Shown: piece after piece, positions 37,252 through 46,708 of the stretch
Layout of the letters: each line of letters opens with the position of its first letter
Numbering within the stretch: the stretch's first letter is position 1
Origin: Methylobacterium sp. Leaf112
GTDB taxonomy: Bacteria > Pseudomonadota > Alphaproteobacteria > Rhizobiales > Beijerinckiaceae
Direction: 5' to 3'
Assembly: GCF_001423295.1 (NCBI RefSeq)
Contig: NZ_LMNG01000004.1
Span: 1 to 64,000, forward strand
Length of the DNA: 64,000 bases
The notes under the pieces: model-generated
Told to the model about the DNA's origin: nothing
The model's database searches: none
Seen by the model: only the letters and a program-made list of their open reading frames with translations
Translations under genes and position numbers: made by a program

Positions 37252-38655
37252 TCAATGCTCGGAGGCGGCCGCCTGCTGCCGGGCCGCCGCCCGCGACGCC
37301 CCGGCGCCGGCGAGGCCGTTGAAGAACAGGTTCAGGGTCACCGCCGCGATGGCGCAGAGCAGGATGCCGGATTCGAGCAGCGGGTGCAGGGCGTGCGGCA
37401 TCTGCCTGAAGAAGGCCGGGGCGACCAGCGGGATCATGCCGAAGCCGATGGACACCGCGACGACGAACAGGTTGTTGCGATTGCGGGCGAAATCGACCGC
37501 GCCGAGGATGCGTACCCCGGTGGCGCCGACCATCCCGAACATCACCAGGCCGGCCCCGCCCAGGACGCATGGCGGCACCGCCTCCACGAGGGCTGCGAGC
37601 TTCGGAATCAGGCCGAGGCCCAGCATGATGCAGCCGCCGACGACGGCCACGTTCCGGGTCCGCACCCCGGTGACGCCCACGAGCCCGATGTTCTGCGAGA
37701 ACGAGGTGTAGGGAAACGTGTTGAAGACGCCGCCCAGGATGGTGCCGAGGCCGTCGCCGCGCAGGCCCCTGGTCAGGCGCGCCTCGTCCACGGGGTCGGC
37801 GCAGATCTCGGCGAGCGCCAGGAACATCCCCGTCGACTCGATCATCACCACGATCATCACGATACACAGGGTGACGATGGAGACGGGATCGAAGGTCGGG
37901 TACCCGAAGGCGAAGGGGCGCACCACGTCGAACCAGGACGCCTTGGCGACGTGGCCGAGATCGACCAGACCGAAGAACGCCGCCACGATCGTCCCGGCGA
38001 CGATGCCGATGAGCACCGAGGCCGAATTGACGAAGCCGGTGCCGTAGTGGGTGATCGCCAGGATCACGCCGAGCACGAACGTGGCGATGGCGAGAAAGAG
38101 CGGGGCGCCGTAGTCGGGATTGCCGACCCCACCCGCGGCCCAGTTGACGCCGACCTTCATCAGCGAGACGCCGATCACGAGGATGATCGTGCCCGTCACC
38201 ACCGGCGGGAACAGCGGCAGCAGCCGTCCGACCAGGGGGCTCGCGAGGAACGCGAACAGGCCCGCGGCGATCACGGCGCCGTAGATTCCGGTCAATCCGA
38301 TGGCGGGGTTGGTCCCCATGGCGACCATGGGCGTGACGGCGGCGAAGGTGACGCCCATCATCACCGGCATCCGCACCCCGACGCCCGGCAGGCCCCAACT
38401 CTGCACCAGCGTTGCGAGACCGCACGCGAACAGGTCGGCGCTCACCAGCATCGCCACCTGGTCGGGGGCGAGATTCAGGGCACGGCCGACGATCAGGGGG
38501 ACGGCGACGGCGCCCGCATACATCACGAGGACGTGCTGCAGCCCGAGCAGGCCGAGGGCGACGGGGGGCACATTCGCCGCGGCCGCGGGCGGTGCGCTGC
38601 CGGTCGGGCTCAGGACGGCATCGGGCGGGGCCGCGATCGTCGTGGCGCTGTTCAT
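37252..38655 (-). CDS. NCS2 nucleobase permease (urate/xanthine type)
   Basis: A 467-residue proton symporter of the nucleobase-ascorbate family. Family signatures are GLQHVLVMYAGAVAVPLIVG near the start, the SFSQNIGLVGVTGVRTR motif, PPCVLGGAGLVMFGMV, and SADLFACGLATLVQ. ATG 38655 follows GAGGTG. Bacterial relatives with QNxGxVxxTGVxSR carry xanthine or urate. Its position between uricase and the HIU/OHCU gene supports urate or xanthine uptake, though transport specificity depends on fine residues. Confidence 0.88.
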   Translation of the reverse strand: MNSATTIAAPPDAVLSPTGSAPPAAAANVPPVALGLLGLQHVLVMYAGAVAVPLIVGRALNLAPDQVAMLVSADLFACGLATLVQSWGLPGVGVRMPVMMGVTFAAVTPMVAMGTNPAIGLTGIYGAVIAAGLFAFLASPLVGRLLPLFPPVVTGTIILVIGVSLMKVGVNWAAGGVGNPDYGAPLFLAIATFVLGVILAITHYGTGFVNSASVLIGIVAGTIVAAFFGLVDLGHVAKASWFDVVRPFAFGYPTFDPVSIVTLCIVMIVVMIESTGMFLALAEICADPVDEARLTRGLRGDGLGTILGGVFNTFPYTSFSQNIGLVGVTGVRTRNVAVVGGCIMLGLGLIPKLAALVEAVPPCVLGGAGLVMFGMVGATGVRILGAVDFARNRNNLFVVAVSIGFGMIPLVAPAFFRQMPHALHPLLESGILLCAIAAVTLNLFFNGLAGAGASRAAARQQAAASEH

Positions 38656-38831
38656 GGTCGACACCTCTGCCGCGACGCGCAGATCCCTCACCGGGGATGC
38701 CGGTTCCAAGAGCGCAAACCGTGTGCCAGAGGCCGAAGCGCTTGCCTCGGGCACGGCATGTGGCCCGTTGCCTGCACCCCTCCGCCCTGCGATGCGTCAC
38801 CATCGCCCGCCTCAAAGGAGACCCGGCCGTC

Positions 38832-39728
38832 ATGCCCACGACGCTCGCAGATCTGAACGAAGCCCCGGCCACCGAATTCGTGGCGGTGCTCGGCGCCGTC
38901 TTCGAGCATGCCCCGTGGGTCGCCGAGGCGACCGCCGCGCAACGGCCCTTCGGCACCGTCGAGGCCCTGTTCGCCGCCATGCGCCGGGCGGTCGAGGGTG
39001 CCCCGGACGCCCGGCGGCAGGCTCTCCTGGCGAACCATCCCGAACTCGCCGGACGCGCCGCCCGCTCCGGGGACATCGCCCCCAATTCCATCGCCGAGCA
39101 GGCCGCGGCGGGCCTCGATCGCCTGTCGGAGACCGAAGCCGCCCGTTTCGCAGCCCTCAATGCGGCCTACCGGGACAAGTTCGGGCTGCCCTTCATCCTG
39201 TGCGTCAAGCGGCACGGCCGGACCTCCCTGCTGGCGAGTTTCGAGGCTCGGCTGGCCGCGTCGCCGGAGGAGGAGCAACGGACGGCCGAGGCCGAGGTGA
39301 TGCGGATCGCCGCGATCCGCCTGAACGCCCTGGTGACGGGCGCGGGGCCGTTGTCCACGACGGGCCGGATCTCGACCCATGTCCTCGACACCGTCCAGGG
39401 GAAGCCCGCCGCCGGGGTGGCCGTGACGCTCGTCGAGTTCATCTCGGACACGGACATTGCCGTCGTCGCCCGCGCGGTGACCAACGCGGACGGCCGCACC
39501 GACGCGCCCCTGATCCACGGGCGTCCCGTGCCGCGGGCGACCTACGAGCTCCGCTTCGCACTCGGAGACCACTTCCGGCGGATCGGGCCGGCGCTCGGCC
39601 TCGATCTGCCCGAGCCGCCGTTCCTCGACGTCGTGCCGCTGCGCTTCGGCGTCGGCGATCCGGAAGGCCATTATCACGTGCCCCTGGTGGCGACGCCCTG
39701 GAGCTATCAGACGTATCGGGGAAGTTAG
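38832..39728 (+). CDS. Fused OHCU decarboxylase / 5-hydroxyisourate hydrolase
   Basis: A 298-residue bifunctional enzyme. Residues ~1-165 are 2-oxo-4-hydroxy-4-carboxy-5-ureidoimidazoline (OHCU) decarboxylase, with catalytic His69 in LANHPELAG, followed by NAAYRDKFGLPFI. Residues ~178-298 are the transthyretin-like 5-hydroxyisourate hydrolase, with STHVLDTVQGKPAAGV (His184), YELRF and the C-terminal YRGS (295-298). The two domains run in reverse order of the chemistry: HIU is hydrolysed to OHCU and then decarboxylated to S-allantoin. It is divergent from the permease gene. AAAGGAGA lies ten bases upstream of the ATG. Confidence 0.92.
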   Translation: MPTTLADLNEAPATEFVAVLGAVFEHAPWVAEATAAQRPFGTVEALFAAMRRAVEGAPDARRQALLANHPELAGRAARSGDIAPNSIAEQAAAGLDRLSETEAARFAALNAAYRDKFGLPFILCVKRHGRTSLLASFEARLAASPEEEQRTAEAEVMRIAAIRLNALVTGAGPLSTTGRISTHVLDTVQGKPAAGVAVTLVEFISDTDIAVVARAVTNADGRTDAPLIHGRPVPRATYELRFALGDHFRRIGPALGLDLPEPPFLDVVPLRFGVGDPEGHYHVPLVATPWSYQTYRGS

Positions 39729-39884
39729 CGTACCTCACCAGATTCCCGGTCGCAGCCGGTTCTCGCCTGGAGCACGGCGGCGCAGCGGGCGTTTGGTGAG
39801 AGGCACTCGAGGCCGGGCCGGCATGGCTATTGCTGTGCTCCGATCCGCGAACCCGGCCCAGGGCCGGCGGCAGGAGCGTATCCG

Positions 39885-40094
39885 ATGCGTCCGTCCCGAA
39901 TCATCTGCCTCGGCCTTCCCATGATGGGTTGGCTCCTCGCAGGATGCCTGTTCGGCGGTGGCGTCCTCGGAGTGGCACCCGAAGCCCGGGCGCAAGCCAG
40001 CCTGACGCCTCCGGCCGGTCAATCGCGCCTCACGGCCCCGGGCGGCCTTCGCGGACGAGCGATCCGCCGCCACGGAACGCATCGTCGTCGCTGA
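39885..40094 (+). CDS. Small exported PPAG-TAPGG protein, paralog 3
   Basis: 69 residues. A hydrophobic signal peptide (~1-37, ending EARAQA) with an internal cysteine in LLAGCLFGG that could be a lipobox, then ASLTPPAGQSRLTAPGGLRGRA and a basic tail HGTHRRR. The PAG...TAPGG..GRA motif matches the other three paralogs. ATG 39885 is preceded by GGAGCG. Function unknown. Confidence 0.6.
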   Translation: MRPSRIICLGLPMMGWLLAGCLFGGGVLGVAPEARAQASLTPPAGQSRLTAPGGLRGRAIRRHGTHRRR

Positions 40095-40178
40095 CCCGGC
40101 GGAACCGCCAGGGCCGCGTTCCGTCGCCTCGACAGAAACCTGCTTCTCCCCTTCGACTGACCTGGAAGGTACCCGATC

Positions 40179-40439
40179 ATGCGCCTGACAATTTCGGTCC
40201 TCGCCCTGTGCGGGGTGTTCGGCCTGGCCGGCCCGGCACTCGCCCAATCCGTGGGTGCCCCGGCCGGCAGCGACCCCGCCACGGCTCCCGGCGGCACCGA
40301 GGGCCGCGCCGGCCCCCGGAACGAGCGGGAAGCGATTCGAAGCGGCGATGCCATTCCGGCCCCACCCGGCATCGGCGAGCCGATTCTCCCGCCATCCGGC
40401 ATCCCGACGCCCGACCGGCCGCCGGCACCGCGCCCCTGA
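40179..40439 (+). CDS. Small exported AQS-PAG-TAPGG protein, paralog 4
   Basis: 86 residues. Signal peptide ~1-22 (MRLTISVLALCGVFGLAGP, cleavage after ALA), then QSVGAPAGSDPATAPGG and TEGRAGPR, and a Pro-rich tail (PPSGIPTPDRPPAPRP). GGAAGG lies eight bases before the ATG. It is tandem with paralog 3 and convergent with the importer 2 binding-protein gene. Function unknown. Confidence 0.65.
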   Translation: MRLTISVLALCGVFGLAGPALAQSVGAPAGSDPATAPGGTEGRAGPRNEREAIRSGDAIPAPPGIGEPILPPSGIPTPDRPPAPRP

Positions 40440-40459
40440 TCCGTCGCCGGTAAGATCAA

Positions 40460-40489
40460 GAAGCCCGCCGGAGCGATCCGGCGGGCTTC
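40460..40489. terminator. Hairpin terminator at a convergent junction
   Basis: GAAGCCCGCCGG (40460-40471) and CCGGCGGGCTTC (40478-40489) form a perfect 12-bp stem with loop AGCGAT. It lies between paralog 4 and the convergent binding-protein gene of importer 2 and can serve both. Confidence 0.78.
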
Positions 40490-40507
40490 CGCGCGTCCGA
40501 TGGCGCG

Positions 40508-41593
40508 CTACTGCGTGAGCTTGTCGTCGATGCCCTTCACGTACCAGTTCATGCCGAGGATCATCGGGTCGGGTGCGGTCTCACCCGCCTTCACCGCGAC
40601 GGTTCCGTCCTGCTTCAGCACCGGCCCGGTGAACGGGTGGATCTTGCCGTCGGCGATGGCCTTGGTGGTCTCTTCGGCCATGGCCTTCACGTCGTCGGGC
40701 ATGTTGGTGAAGGGCGCCAGCACCACCATGCCGTCCTTGATCCCGCCCCAGGTGTCGCCGCTCTTCCAGGTGCCGTCGAGGACGGCCTTCGCCTGGGCGA
40801 TGACGTAGCCGTTCCAGTCGTCGGTGATCGAGGTGAGCTGGGCCTTCGGGGCGAAGCGGAACTGGTCGGAGGACTGGCCGAAGGCGAGCTTGCCCTGCTT
40901 CTCGGCCTCCTGCAGGGGGGCCGCCGAATCGGTGTGCTGGGTGAGGATGTCGGCGCCCTGGGCGAGCAGGGCCTTGGCCGCCTCCGCCTCCTTGCCCGGA
41001 TCGAACCAGGTGTTCACCCAGACGACCTTGATCTTGATGTTCGGGTTGACCGACTGCGCCCCGAGCATGAACGCGTTGATGCCGCTCACCACTTCGGGGA
41101 TCGGGAACGAGGCGATGTAGCCCACGGTGCCGGATTTCGAGAGCTTGCCGGCGATCTTCCCGCACACGTAGCGGCCCTCGTAGAAGCGGGCCGAGTAGGT
41201 CGCCACGTTGTCGGAGCGCTTGTAGCCGGTGGCGTGCGCGAACTTCACCTTCGGGAATTTGCGGGCGACCTTCAGGGTCGGCTCCATGAAGCCGAACGAG
41301 GTGGTGAAGATCAGGCCGGCGCCGGAGCGGGCGAGCTTCTCGATGGAGCGCTCGCTGTCGGCCTCGGGCACGTTCTCGAGGAAGGTGGTGTCGACGGTGT
41401 CGGGCATCGCCGCCGCCAGCGCCTTGCGGCTGAGGTCGTGCTGGTAGGAATAGCCGAAATCGGCGACAGGCCCGACATAGACGAAGCCGACCTTCAGCTT
41501 GTCGGCCGCGGAGGCCTGCCCGGTCAGCACCGGTCCGGCCGCGAGGACCGCGCCCAGGACTGCACCGCCGAGTCTCATCAACCTACCCCGCAT
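40508..41593 (-). CDS. BMP-family substrate-binding protein (importer 2)
   Basis: A 361-residue periplasmic binding protein of the BMP family with an ordinary Sec signal peptide (~1-29, ending GQASA). The mature start is ADKLKVGFVYVGPVADFGYSY, followed by LIFTTSFGFMEPTL and AFMLGAQSVNPN. It is a paralog of the importer 1 protein but is exported by Sec and has no lipobox. Its operon with 8-oxoguanine deaminase suggests a purine base or nucleoside as ligand. ATG 41593 follows GAGGACACC. Confidence 0.87.
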   Translation of the reverse strand: MRGRLMRLGGAVLGAVLAAGPVLTGQASAADKLKVGFVYVGPVADFGYSYQHDLSRKALAAAMPDTVDTTFLENVPEADSERSIEKLARSGAGLIFTTSFGFMEPTLKVARKFPKVKFAHATGYKRSDNVATYSARFYEGRYVCGKIAGKLSKSGTVGYIASFPIPEVVSGINAFMLGAQSVNPNIKIKVVWVNTWFDPGKEAEAAKALLAQGADILTQHTDSAAPLQEAEKQGKLAFGQSSDQFRFAPKAQLTSITDDWNGYVIAQAKAVLDGTWKSGDTWGGIKDGMVVLAPFTNMPDDVKAMAEETTKAIADGKIHPFTGPVLKQDGTVAVKAGETAPDPMILGMNWYVKGIDDKLTQ

Positions 41594-41651
41594 GGTGGTG
41601 TCCTCTTCGATCCGTTGTGGGCCAACTTCGGCGTGCCGTCGTGGAAGCGGG

Positions 41652-42578
41652 TCACCGGCTCGGCGTGAAGACGCGTCCGAGGGCGGCGGGCGCCAGCGAG
41701 CCGCCCTGGCGCCGTCCCAGGGAGAGCAAGACCAGGGCCAGGATGGTGGCGAGGTAGGGCAGGGCGGAGAGGAGCTGGCCCGGCAGGCCGAGCCCGGCGG
41801 CCTGGGCGTGAAGCTGGAGCACCGTCGCCCCGCCGAACAGGAGCGCGCCGGCCGCGACCCGCAGGGGCCGCCAGGAGGCGAACACCACGAGGGCGAGCGC
41901 GATCCAGCCGCGGCCCGCCGTCATGCCGGGCGACCAGAAGGGCGTGTAGGCCAGCGCCAGATAGGCCCCGCCGAGCCCGGCGCAGGCGCCCCCGAACAGG
42001 ACGGACAGGAAGCGGACCCGGCGCACCTTCAGCCCGAGGGCATGGGTCGCGACGGGGTCGTCGCCGATGGCGCGCAGGGTCAGGCCCGCGCGGGTGCGCC
42101 AGAGGAACCACGACACGGCGGCGACGAGGGCGACCGCCGTGTAGACGAACGCATCCTGCCCGAACAGCAGCCGGCCGATCCCGGGCAGGTCGGTGAGGCC
42201 GGGGATCGCCAGGTGGGGCGCCGGATCGCGCTTGATGCCGACGTAGTTCGCCCCCACCAATCCCGACAGGCCGAGACCCAGGATGGTGAGCGACAGGCCG
42301 GAAGCGACCTGGTTCGCCGCGAGCCCGACGGTGAGGAGGCCGAACAGGGCGGCGAGGCCGAGGCCCGCTCCCGCACCGCCCAGCGCCCCCAGAAGGGTCG
42401 AGCCGGTCTGCATCGCCAGCGCGAAGCTGACGGCCGCGCCGAAGATCATCATGCCCTCGACGCCGAGGTTGAGCACCCCGGAGCGCTCGGCGACGAGTTC
42501 GCCGAGGCCGGCGAGGATCAGGGGGGTCGCGGCCGCCAGGACCGTGACGAGCACCATCTGGACGATGTCGAGGGTCAT
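41652..42578 (-). CDS. BMP-type ABC importer permease B (importer 2)
   Basis: A 308-residue BPD_transp_2 permease. The N-terminal LGELVAERSGVLNLGVEGMMIFG matches the smaller permease of nucleoside importers, and LRAIGDDPVATHALGLKVRRVR is the conserved loop. It lies 28 bases downstream of the partner permease and 58 bases before the binding-protein gene. Paralog of 31963-32886. Confidence 0.86.
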   Translation of the reverse strand: MTLDIVQMVLVTVLAAATPLILAGLGELVAERSGVLNLGVEGMMIFGAAVSFALAMQTGSTLLGALGGAGAGLGLAALFGLLTVGLAANQVASGLSLTILGLGLSGLVGANYVGIKRDPAPHLAIPGLTDLPGIGRLLFGQDAFVYTAVALVAAVSWFLWRTRAGLTLRAIGDDPVATHALGLKVRRVRFLSVLFGGACAGLGGAYLALAYTPFWSPGMTAGRGWIALALVVFASWRPLRVAAGALLFGGATVLQLHAQAAGLGLPGQLLSALPYLATILALVLLSLGRRQGGSLAPAALGRVFTPSR

Positions 42579-42606
42579 GACCGGCTCCGGTCCTGTTCGC
42601 GCGGGC

Positions 42607-43695
42607 TCACGACGCCGTGCGGCCCGACGGCCCGCCGGGCACGATCCGGACGTGGTAGCGGGCGAACACGTCGGCCCCGAGGACGAGGCCGAGGAGCAGG
42701 CCCTGGAAGGCGCGGGTCAGGTCGAGGGGCAGCTTCAGGTCGATCTGCGCGCCCTCGCCGCCGATGGTGGTGAGCGCGATGACGAGGGCGGCGACGAGGA
42801 TACCGGGCGGCGAGAGCCGGCCGAGAAAGGCGACGATGATCGCCGTGAAGCCGTAGCCCGGCGAGATCTCGGGCTGGAGCTGCCCGATCTTCCCCGCCAC
42901 CTCGACGATGCCGGCGAGGCCCGCGGCCCCGCCGGAGATGGCGAAGACCGACAGAGTCAGGCGCGCATCAGAGAAGCCGGCGAAGCGCGCGGCCCGCGGG
43001 CTCGCGCCGACGACCCGCACCGCGAATCCGAACAGGGTGCGGGCCAGCACGAAGGTCGCCAGCCCCACGGCGGCCAGGGCGACGAGCACGCCCGCATGCA
43101 GGGTCTCGCCCTCCATGAGGTAGGGCAGGCGCGCGGCCGGATCGAACCCGACGCTCTGGGGAAAGTTGTAGCCCGCCGGGTCGCGCAAGGGGCCGCGGAC
43201 CATGTAGTCGAGCAGGAGCTGGGCGACGTAGACCAGCATGAGGCTCGTCAGAATCTCAGAGACCCCGAGGCGGACCTTCAGCACGGCCGGGATCAGCGCG
43301 TAGGCGGCCCCCGCGAGGGCTCCGGCGGCGAGCATGGCGGGCAGGATCCAGGGGGCGTCACCCGATCCGTGCGTCGCCACGCCGACCCAGCCACCGGCCA
43401 ATCCGCCGACGACGAACTGGCCCTCGGCGCCGATGTTCCAGAGGTCGGCGCGGTAGCAGAAGGCGAGCCCCGTCGCGATGAGGGCCAGGGGGGCCGCCTT
43501 GAGGGCGATCTCCTGGAGCGACCAGACCTCGCTCAAGGGGGCGACGAAATAGGTCACGAACGCCGCGCTCGGCGAGACACCGAGGGCCGCCACGACGAGG
43601 CCGCCGATCAGAACCGCCGCGACGAAGGCCAGCGCCGGCGCGAGGATGTCGAGCACCGCGGAGCGGCGGGTGCGGGGCACGAGGTCGAGGCGCAT
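42607..43695 (-). CDS. BMP-type ABC importer permease A (importer 2)
   Basis: A 362-residue BPD_transp_2 permease, the larger partner. ALIATGLAFCYRADLWNIGAEGQ and VSEILTSLMLVYVAQLLLDYMVRGPLRD are typical of this subunit. Its start lies 12 bases after the ATPase gene. It forms the importer 2 channel with the permease at 41652. Confidence 0.86.
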   Translation of the reverse strand: MRLDLVPRTRRSAVLDILAPALAFVAAVLIGGLVVAALGVSPSAAFVTYFVAPLSEVWSLQEIALKAAPLALIATGLAFCYRADLWNIGAEGQFVVGGLAGGWVGVATHGSGDAPWILPAMLAAGALAGAAYALIPAVLKVRLGVSEILTSLMLVYVAQLLLDYMVRGPLRDPAGYNFPQSVGFDPAARLPYLMEGETLHAGVLVALAAVGLATFVLARTLFGFAVRVVGASPRAARFAGFSDARLTLSVFAISGGAAGLAGIVEVAGKIGQLQPEISPGYGFTAIIVAFLGRLSPPGILVAALVIALTTIGGEGAQIDLKLPLDLTRAFQGLLLGLVLGADVFARYHVRIVPGGPSGRTAS

Positions 43696-43707
43696 GGGGT
43701 CTCCCGA

Positions 43708-45279
43708 TCAGTGCGCGGGGGCCGGCGCCGCGTCGCTCGATCCGCCCATGAGCAGGCCGATGGCCTCGCGGGTCGTCTCGGCCGCAGGCACCGCCGCCGA
43801 TAGCGTACCGTCGTGCAGCACGGCGATGGAACCGGCGAGCTCGAACAGTTCGTCGAGGTCCTGGCTGATGACGAGGATCGCGGTACCGCGGGCCGCGAGA
43901 TCGATCACCGCCTGACGGATATGGGCGGCGGCGGCGGCATCGACGCCCCAGGTCGGCTGGTTGATCACGAGCGTTCCGGGCTCCGCCAGGATCTCGCGGC
44001 CGACCACGAATTTCTGGAGGTTGCCGCCCGACAGGGTGCCGGCGGCGGGATCGGGGCCCGCCTTGCGCACGTCGAAGGCCGTGATCACGCGCTGGGCGAG
44101 GGCACGGGCGGCCCCCGGACGAAGCAGACCGAACCGGGTCAGGGGCGCCGTCGAATGGCGCGACAGCAGGGCGTTCTCCGACAGGCTCATCGCGGGTGCC
44201 GCCGCGTGGCCGTTGCGCTCCTCCGGCACGAAGGCGGCGCCGAGGCGCCGGCGCGCGGTGATGCCGAGGTCCCCAACGGGTGCCCCGTCGAGGCGCACGG
44301 AAGCCGGATCGGCCGCCCGCACCTCGCCCGACAGGGCCGCGAAGAGTTCGGCCTGTCCGTTCCCGGCGATGCCCGCGATCCCGAGGATCTCGCCGCCCGC
44401 GACGCTGAGCGAGACGTCGCGGAGCGCGGTGGCGTGCAGGCCGGGGGCGGGGAGGGCGAGGCGGTCGAGCGCCAAGCGCTCCCGGCCGACGGCTCCGCCC
44501 CCGCGCACGGTCACCTCGCGCACGGCGCTCCCCACCATCATCGCCGCGAGGGATCGGGCCGTCTCCTCCCGCGGATTGCAGGCGCTCACGACCTTGCCGG
44601 CGCGCAGGATGGTGGCGCGTACGCAGAGCCGCCGCACCTCGTCGAGGCGGTGGGAGATGTAGAGCAGCGCCCGCCCCTCCGCGCGTAGACGCTCCAGCAC
44701 GGAAAACAGCACCTCGGCCTCGCCCGGGGTGAGCACAGAGGTCGGCTCGTCGAGGATGACGAGTTTCGGATCCTGCAGCAGGCAACGCACGATCTCGATG
44801 CGCTGGCGCTCGCCGGCCGAGAGCGACCAGACCGGACGGTCCGGCTCGAGATGAAGGCCGTAATCGATGCCGAGCTTGGCGATGCGGTCGGCCAGCGCCC
44901 GGCCGGAGAAATCCCGCGGCATGACGAGGGCGATGTTCTCGGCGACCGTGAGGTTCTCGCACAGGGAGAAATGCTGGAAGACCATGCCGATCCCGAGCCG
45001 GCGGGCGGCGTCCGGGTTCGGCAGTTGCACGATGTCGCCCTGGTGCGTGACGACGCCCTCCGTCGGCTCCAGCAGGCCGTAGAGGATCTTCATCAGGGTG
45101 GATTTGCCGGCGCCGTTCTCGCCCAGCAAGGCGTGTATCTCGCCGGCCCGGATCTCCAGATCGACACCGTCGTTCGCCGTGAAGCCGCCGAACCGTTTCA
45201 CGATGCCGTAGGCACCGAACAGGGGCGTCGGCCCCGCCTGCGGGCGCGGCGAAGCGGAAGCGGAGCGGGCGGCTTCCAT
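43708..45279 (-). CDS. BMP-type ABC importer ATPase (importer 2)
   Basis: A 523-residue tandem ATPase. Domain 1 has Walker A GENGAGKST, LSAGERQRIEI as signature and LVILDEPTSVLTP as Walker B. Domain 2 has IAGNGQ in place of Walker A and LSGGNLQK as signature. It powers importer 2. The start is two bases after the 8-oxoguanine deaminase stop, so the enzyme and the importer are one transcription unit. Confidence 0.88.
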   Translation of the reverse strand: MEAARSASASPRPQAGPTPLFGAYGIVKRFGGFTANDGVDLEIRAGEIHALLGENGAGKSTLMKILYGLLEPTEGVVTHQGDIVQLPNPDAARRLGIGMVFQHFSLCENLTVAENIALVMPRDFSGRALADRIAKLGIDYGLHLEPDRPVWSLSAGERQRIEIVRCLLQDPKLVILDEPTSVLTPGEAEVLFSVLERLRAEGRALLYISHRLDEVRRLCVRATILRAGKVVSACNPREETARSLAAMMVGSAVREVTVRGGGAVGRERLALDRLALPAPGLHATALRDVSLSVAGGEILGIAGIAGNGQAELFAALSGEVRAADPASVRLDGAPVGDLGITARRRLGAAFVPEERNGHAAAPAMSLSENALLSRHSTAPLTRFGLLRPGAARALAQRVITAFDVRKAGPDPAAGTLSGGNLQKFVVGREILAEPGTLVINQPTWGVDAAAAAHIRQAVIDLAARGTAILVISQDLDELFELAGSIAVLHDGTLSAAVPAAETTREAIGLLMGGSSDAAPAPAH

Positions 45280-45281
45280 CC

Positions 45282-46646
45282 TCAGACGGCACCGAACAGG
45301 TGCCGGGCCAACCGGCTGTGGTCTTCGCGCAGCCGACGCGTGTCGAGGCCGATCGGATGTCCGTCGATGACCCGCCATTGCCCGGCCACCATCACCCGGT
45401 CGGCCCGGTGGGCGCCGCAGAGCACGAGGGCCGCCAGGGGATCGTGCGCGCCGGAGAAGCGCAGCTCGTCCAGGGTGAAGAGGGCAAGATCCGCCTCGCG
45501 GCCCTCTTCCAGGCGGCCGATATCGGAGCGCCCGAGGCAGGCGGCGGAGCCCTCCGTCGCCCAGCGCAGGGCGTCGAGATGCGTGACCTTCTCGGCGCCG
45601 TAGGTGAGGCGGTTCAGCATCAGGGCGTGCCGGACGCCCTCCATGAGGTTCGAGCTGTCGTTCGAGGCCGAGCCGTCGACCCCGAGCCCCACGGGGGAGC
45701 CGGCGGCCTCCAGTTCGCAGGTCCGGCACTGGCCGGACGCCAGGGTCATGTTCGAGGTCGGGCAATGGCACACGCCGACCCCCGCCTTACCGAGGCGGGC
45801 GACCTCGTCGTCGTTGAAGTGGATGCCGTGGGCGAGCCAGGCGCGCGGGCTCATCCATCCGACCTCCTCGAGGTAGTCGACGGGGCGTTGCCCGAACGTC
45901 GCGAGGCAGTAGGCGTCCTCGTCCAGGGTCTCGCCGAGATGCGTGTGCAGGCGGCAATCATGGCGTTCGGCCAGCGCCGCGCTCTCGCGCATCAGCCGCT
46001 TCGTCACGTTGAAGGGCGAGCAGGGCGCCAACCCAATCTGCACCATGGCGCCGGGGTTCGGGTCGTGGAACAGGGACAGCACCCGCTCGCTGTCGGAGAG
46101 AATCGTGTCGTCGTCCTGCACGAGGGCGTCCGGCGGCAGGCCGCCGTCGCGCACCGAAAGACTCATGGAACCACGGGTGACGAAGGCCCGGATGCCGAGG
46201 GCCCTCGCCTCCTCGACCTGGATGTCGACGGAGGCTTCGAGTCCTTTCGGGAACAGGTAGTGGTGATCCCCCGCCGTGGTGCAGCCCGACAGGAGCAGTT
46301 CGGTGTAGGCGAGGCGCGTGGCGAGGCGGAAGGCCTCCGGGGTCAGCTTGTCCCAGACGGTGTAGAGGGCCTGAAGCCAGGGAAACAGCGGCTTGTTGAT
46401 CGCCAGCGGATGAGCGCGGGTCAGGGTCTGGAAGAAGTGGTGATGGGTGTTGACGAGGCCGGGGATCACCACGTGGCCCGCGGCGTCGAAGGTCTCGTGC
46501 ACAGGCGCCGCCGGCTGGCCGCCCGAGGGCACGCGCTCCACGATGCGCGTCCCCTCGACGACGAGGCCACCGGCCGCATCCTCCGCGAGGATCGCCAGGG
46601 GGTTCCTGATCCAGAGACGATGGGTCCCGGCCTTGTGCGCGTTCAT
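45282..46646 (-). CDS. 8-oxoguanine deaminase-like amidohydrolase
   Basis: A 454-residue metal-dependent deaminase of the amidohydrolase superfamily (cog0402), close to 8-oxoguanine deaminases (EC 3.5.4.32), which give urate and ammonia directly. Metal-site and catalytic motifs are NTHHHFFQTL (His68/His70), LHTHLGET, LAHGIHFND and GVDGSASNDSS. The start at 46646 has GGGAG nearby. Relatives such as s-triazine hydrolases are similar, so the exact purine is not proven; the neighbouring uricase fits a product of urate. First gene of the importer 2 operon. Confidence 0.82.
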   Translation of the reverse strand: MNAHKAGTHRLWIRNPLAILAEDAAGGLVVEGTRIVERVPSGGQPAAPVHETFDAAGHVVIPGLVNTHHHFFQTLTRAHPLAINKPLFPWLQALYTVWDKLTPEAFRLATRLAYTELLLSGCTTAGDHHYLFPKGLEASVDIQVEEARALGIRAFVTRGSMSLSVRDGGLPPDALVQDDDTILSDSERVLSLFHDPNPGAMVQIGLAPCSPFNVTKRLMRESAALAERHDCRLHTHLGETLDEDAYCLATFGQRPVDYLEEVGWMSPRAWLAHGIHFNDDEVARLGKAGVGVCHCPTSNMTLASGQCRTCELEAAGSPVGLGVDGSASNDSSNLMEGVRHALMLNRLTYGAEKVTHLDALRWATEGSAACLGRSDIGRLEEGREADLALFTLDELRFSGAHDPLAALVLCGAHRADRVMVAGQWRVIDGHPIGLDTRRLREDHSRLARHLFGAV

Positions 46647-46708
46647 TCCGACTCCCGATTCCACGCGATGTCCCGAGGGGAGCATATTCCAGGCCGCCCC
46701 GGGGCTTC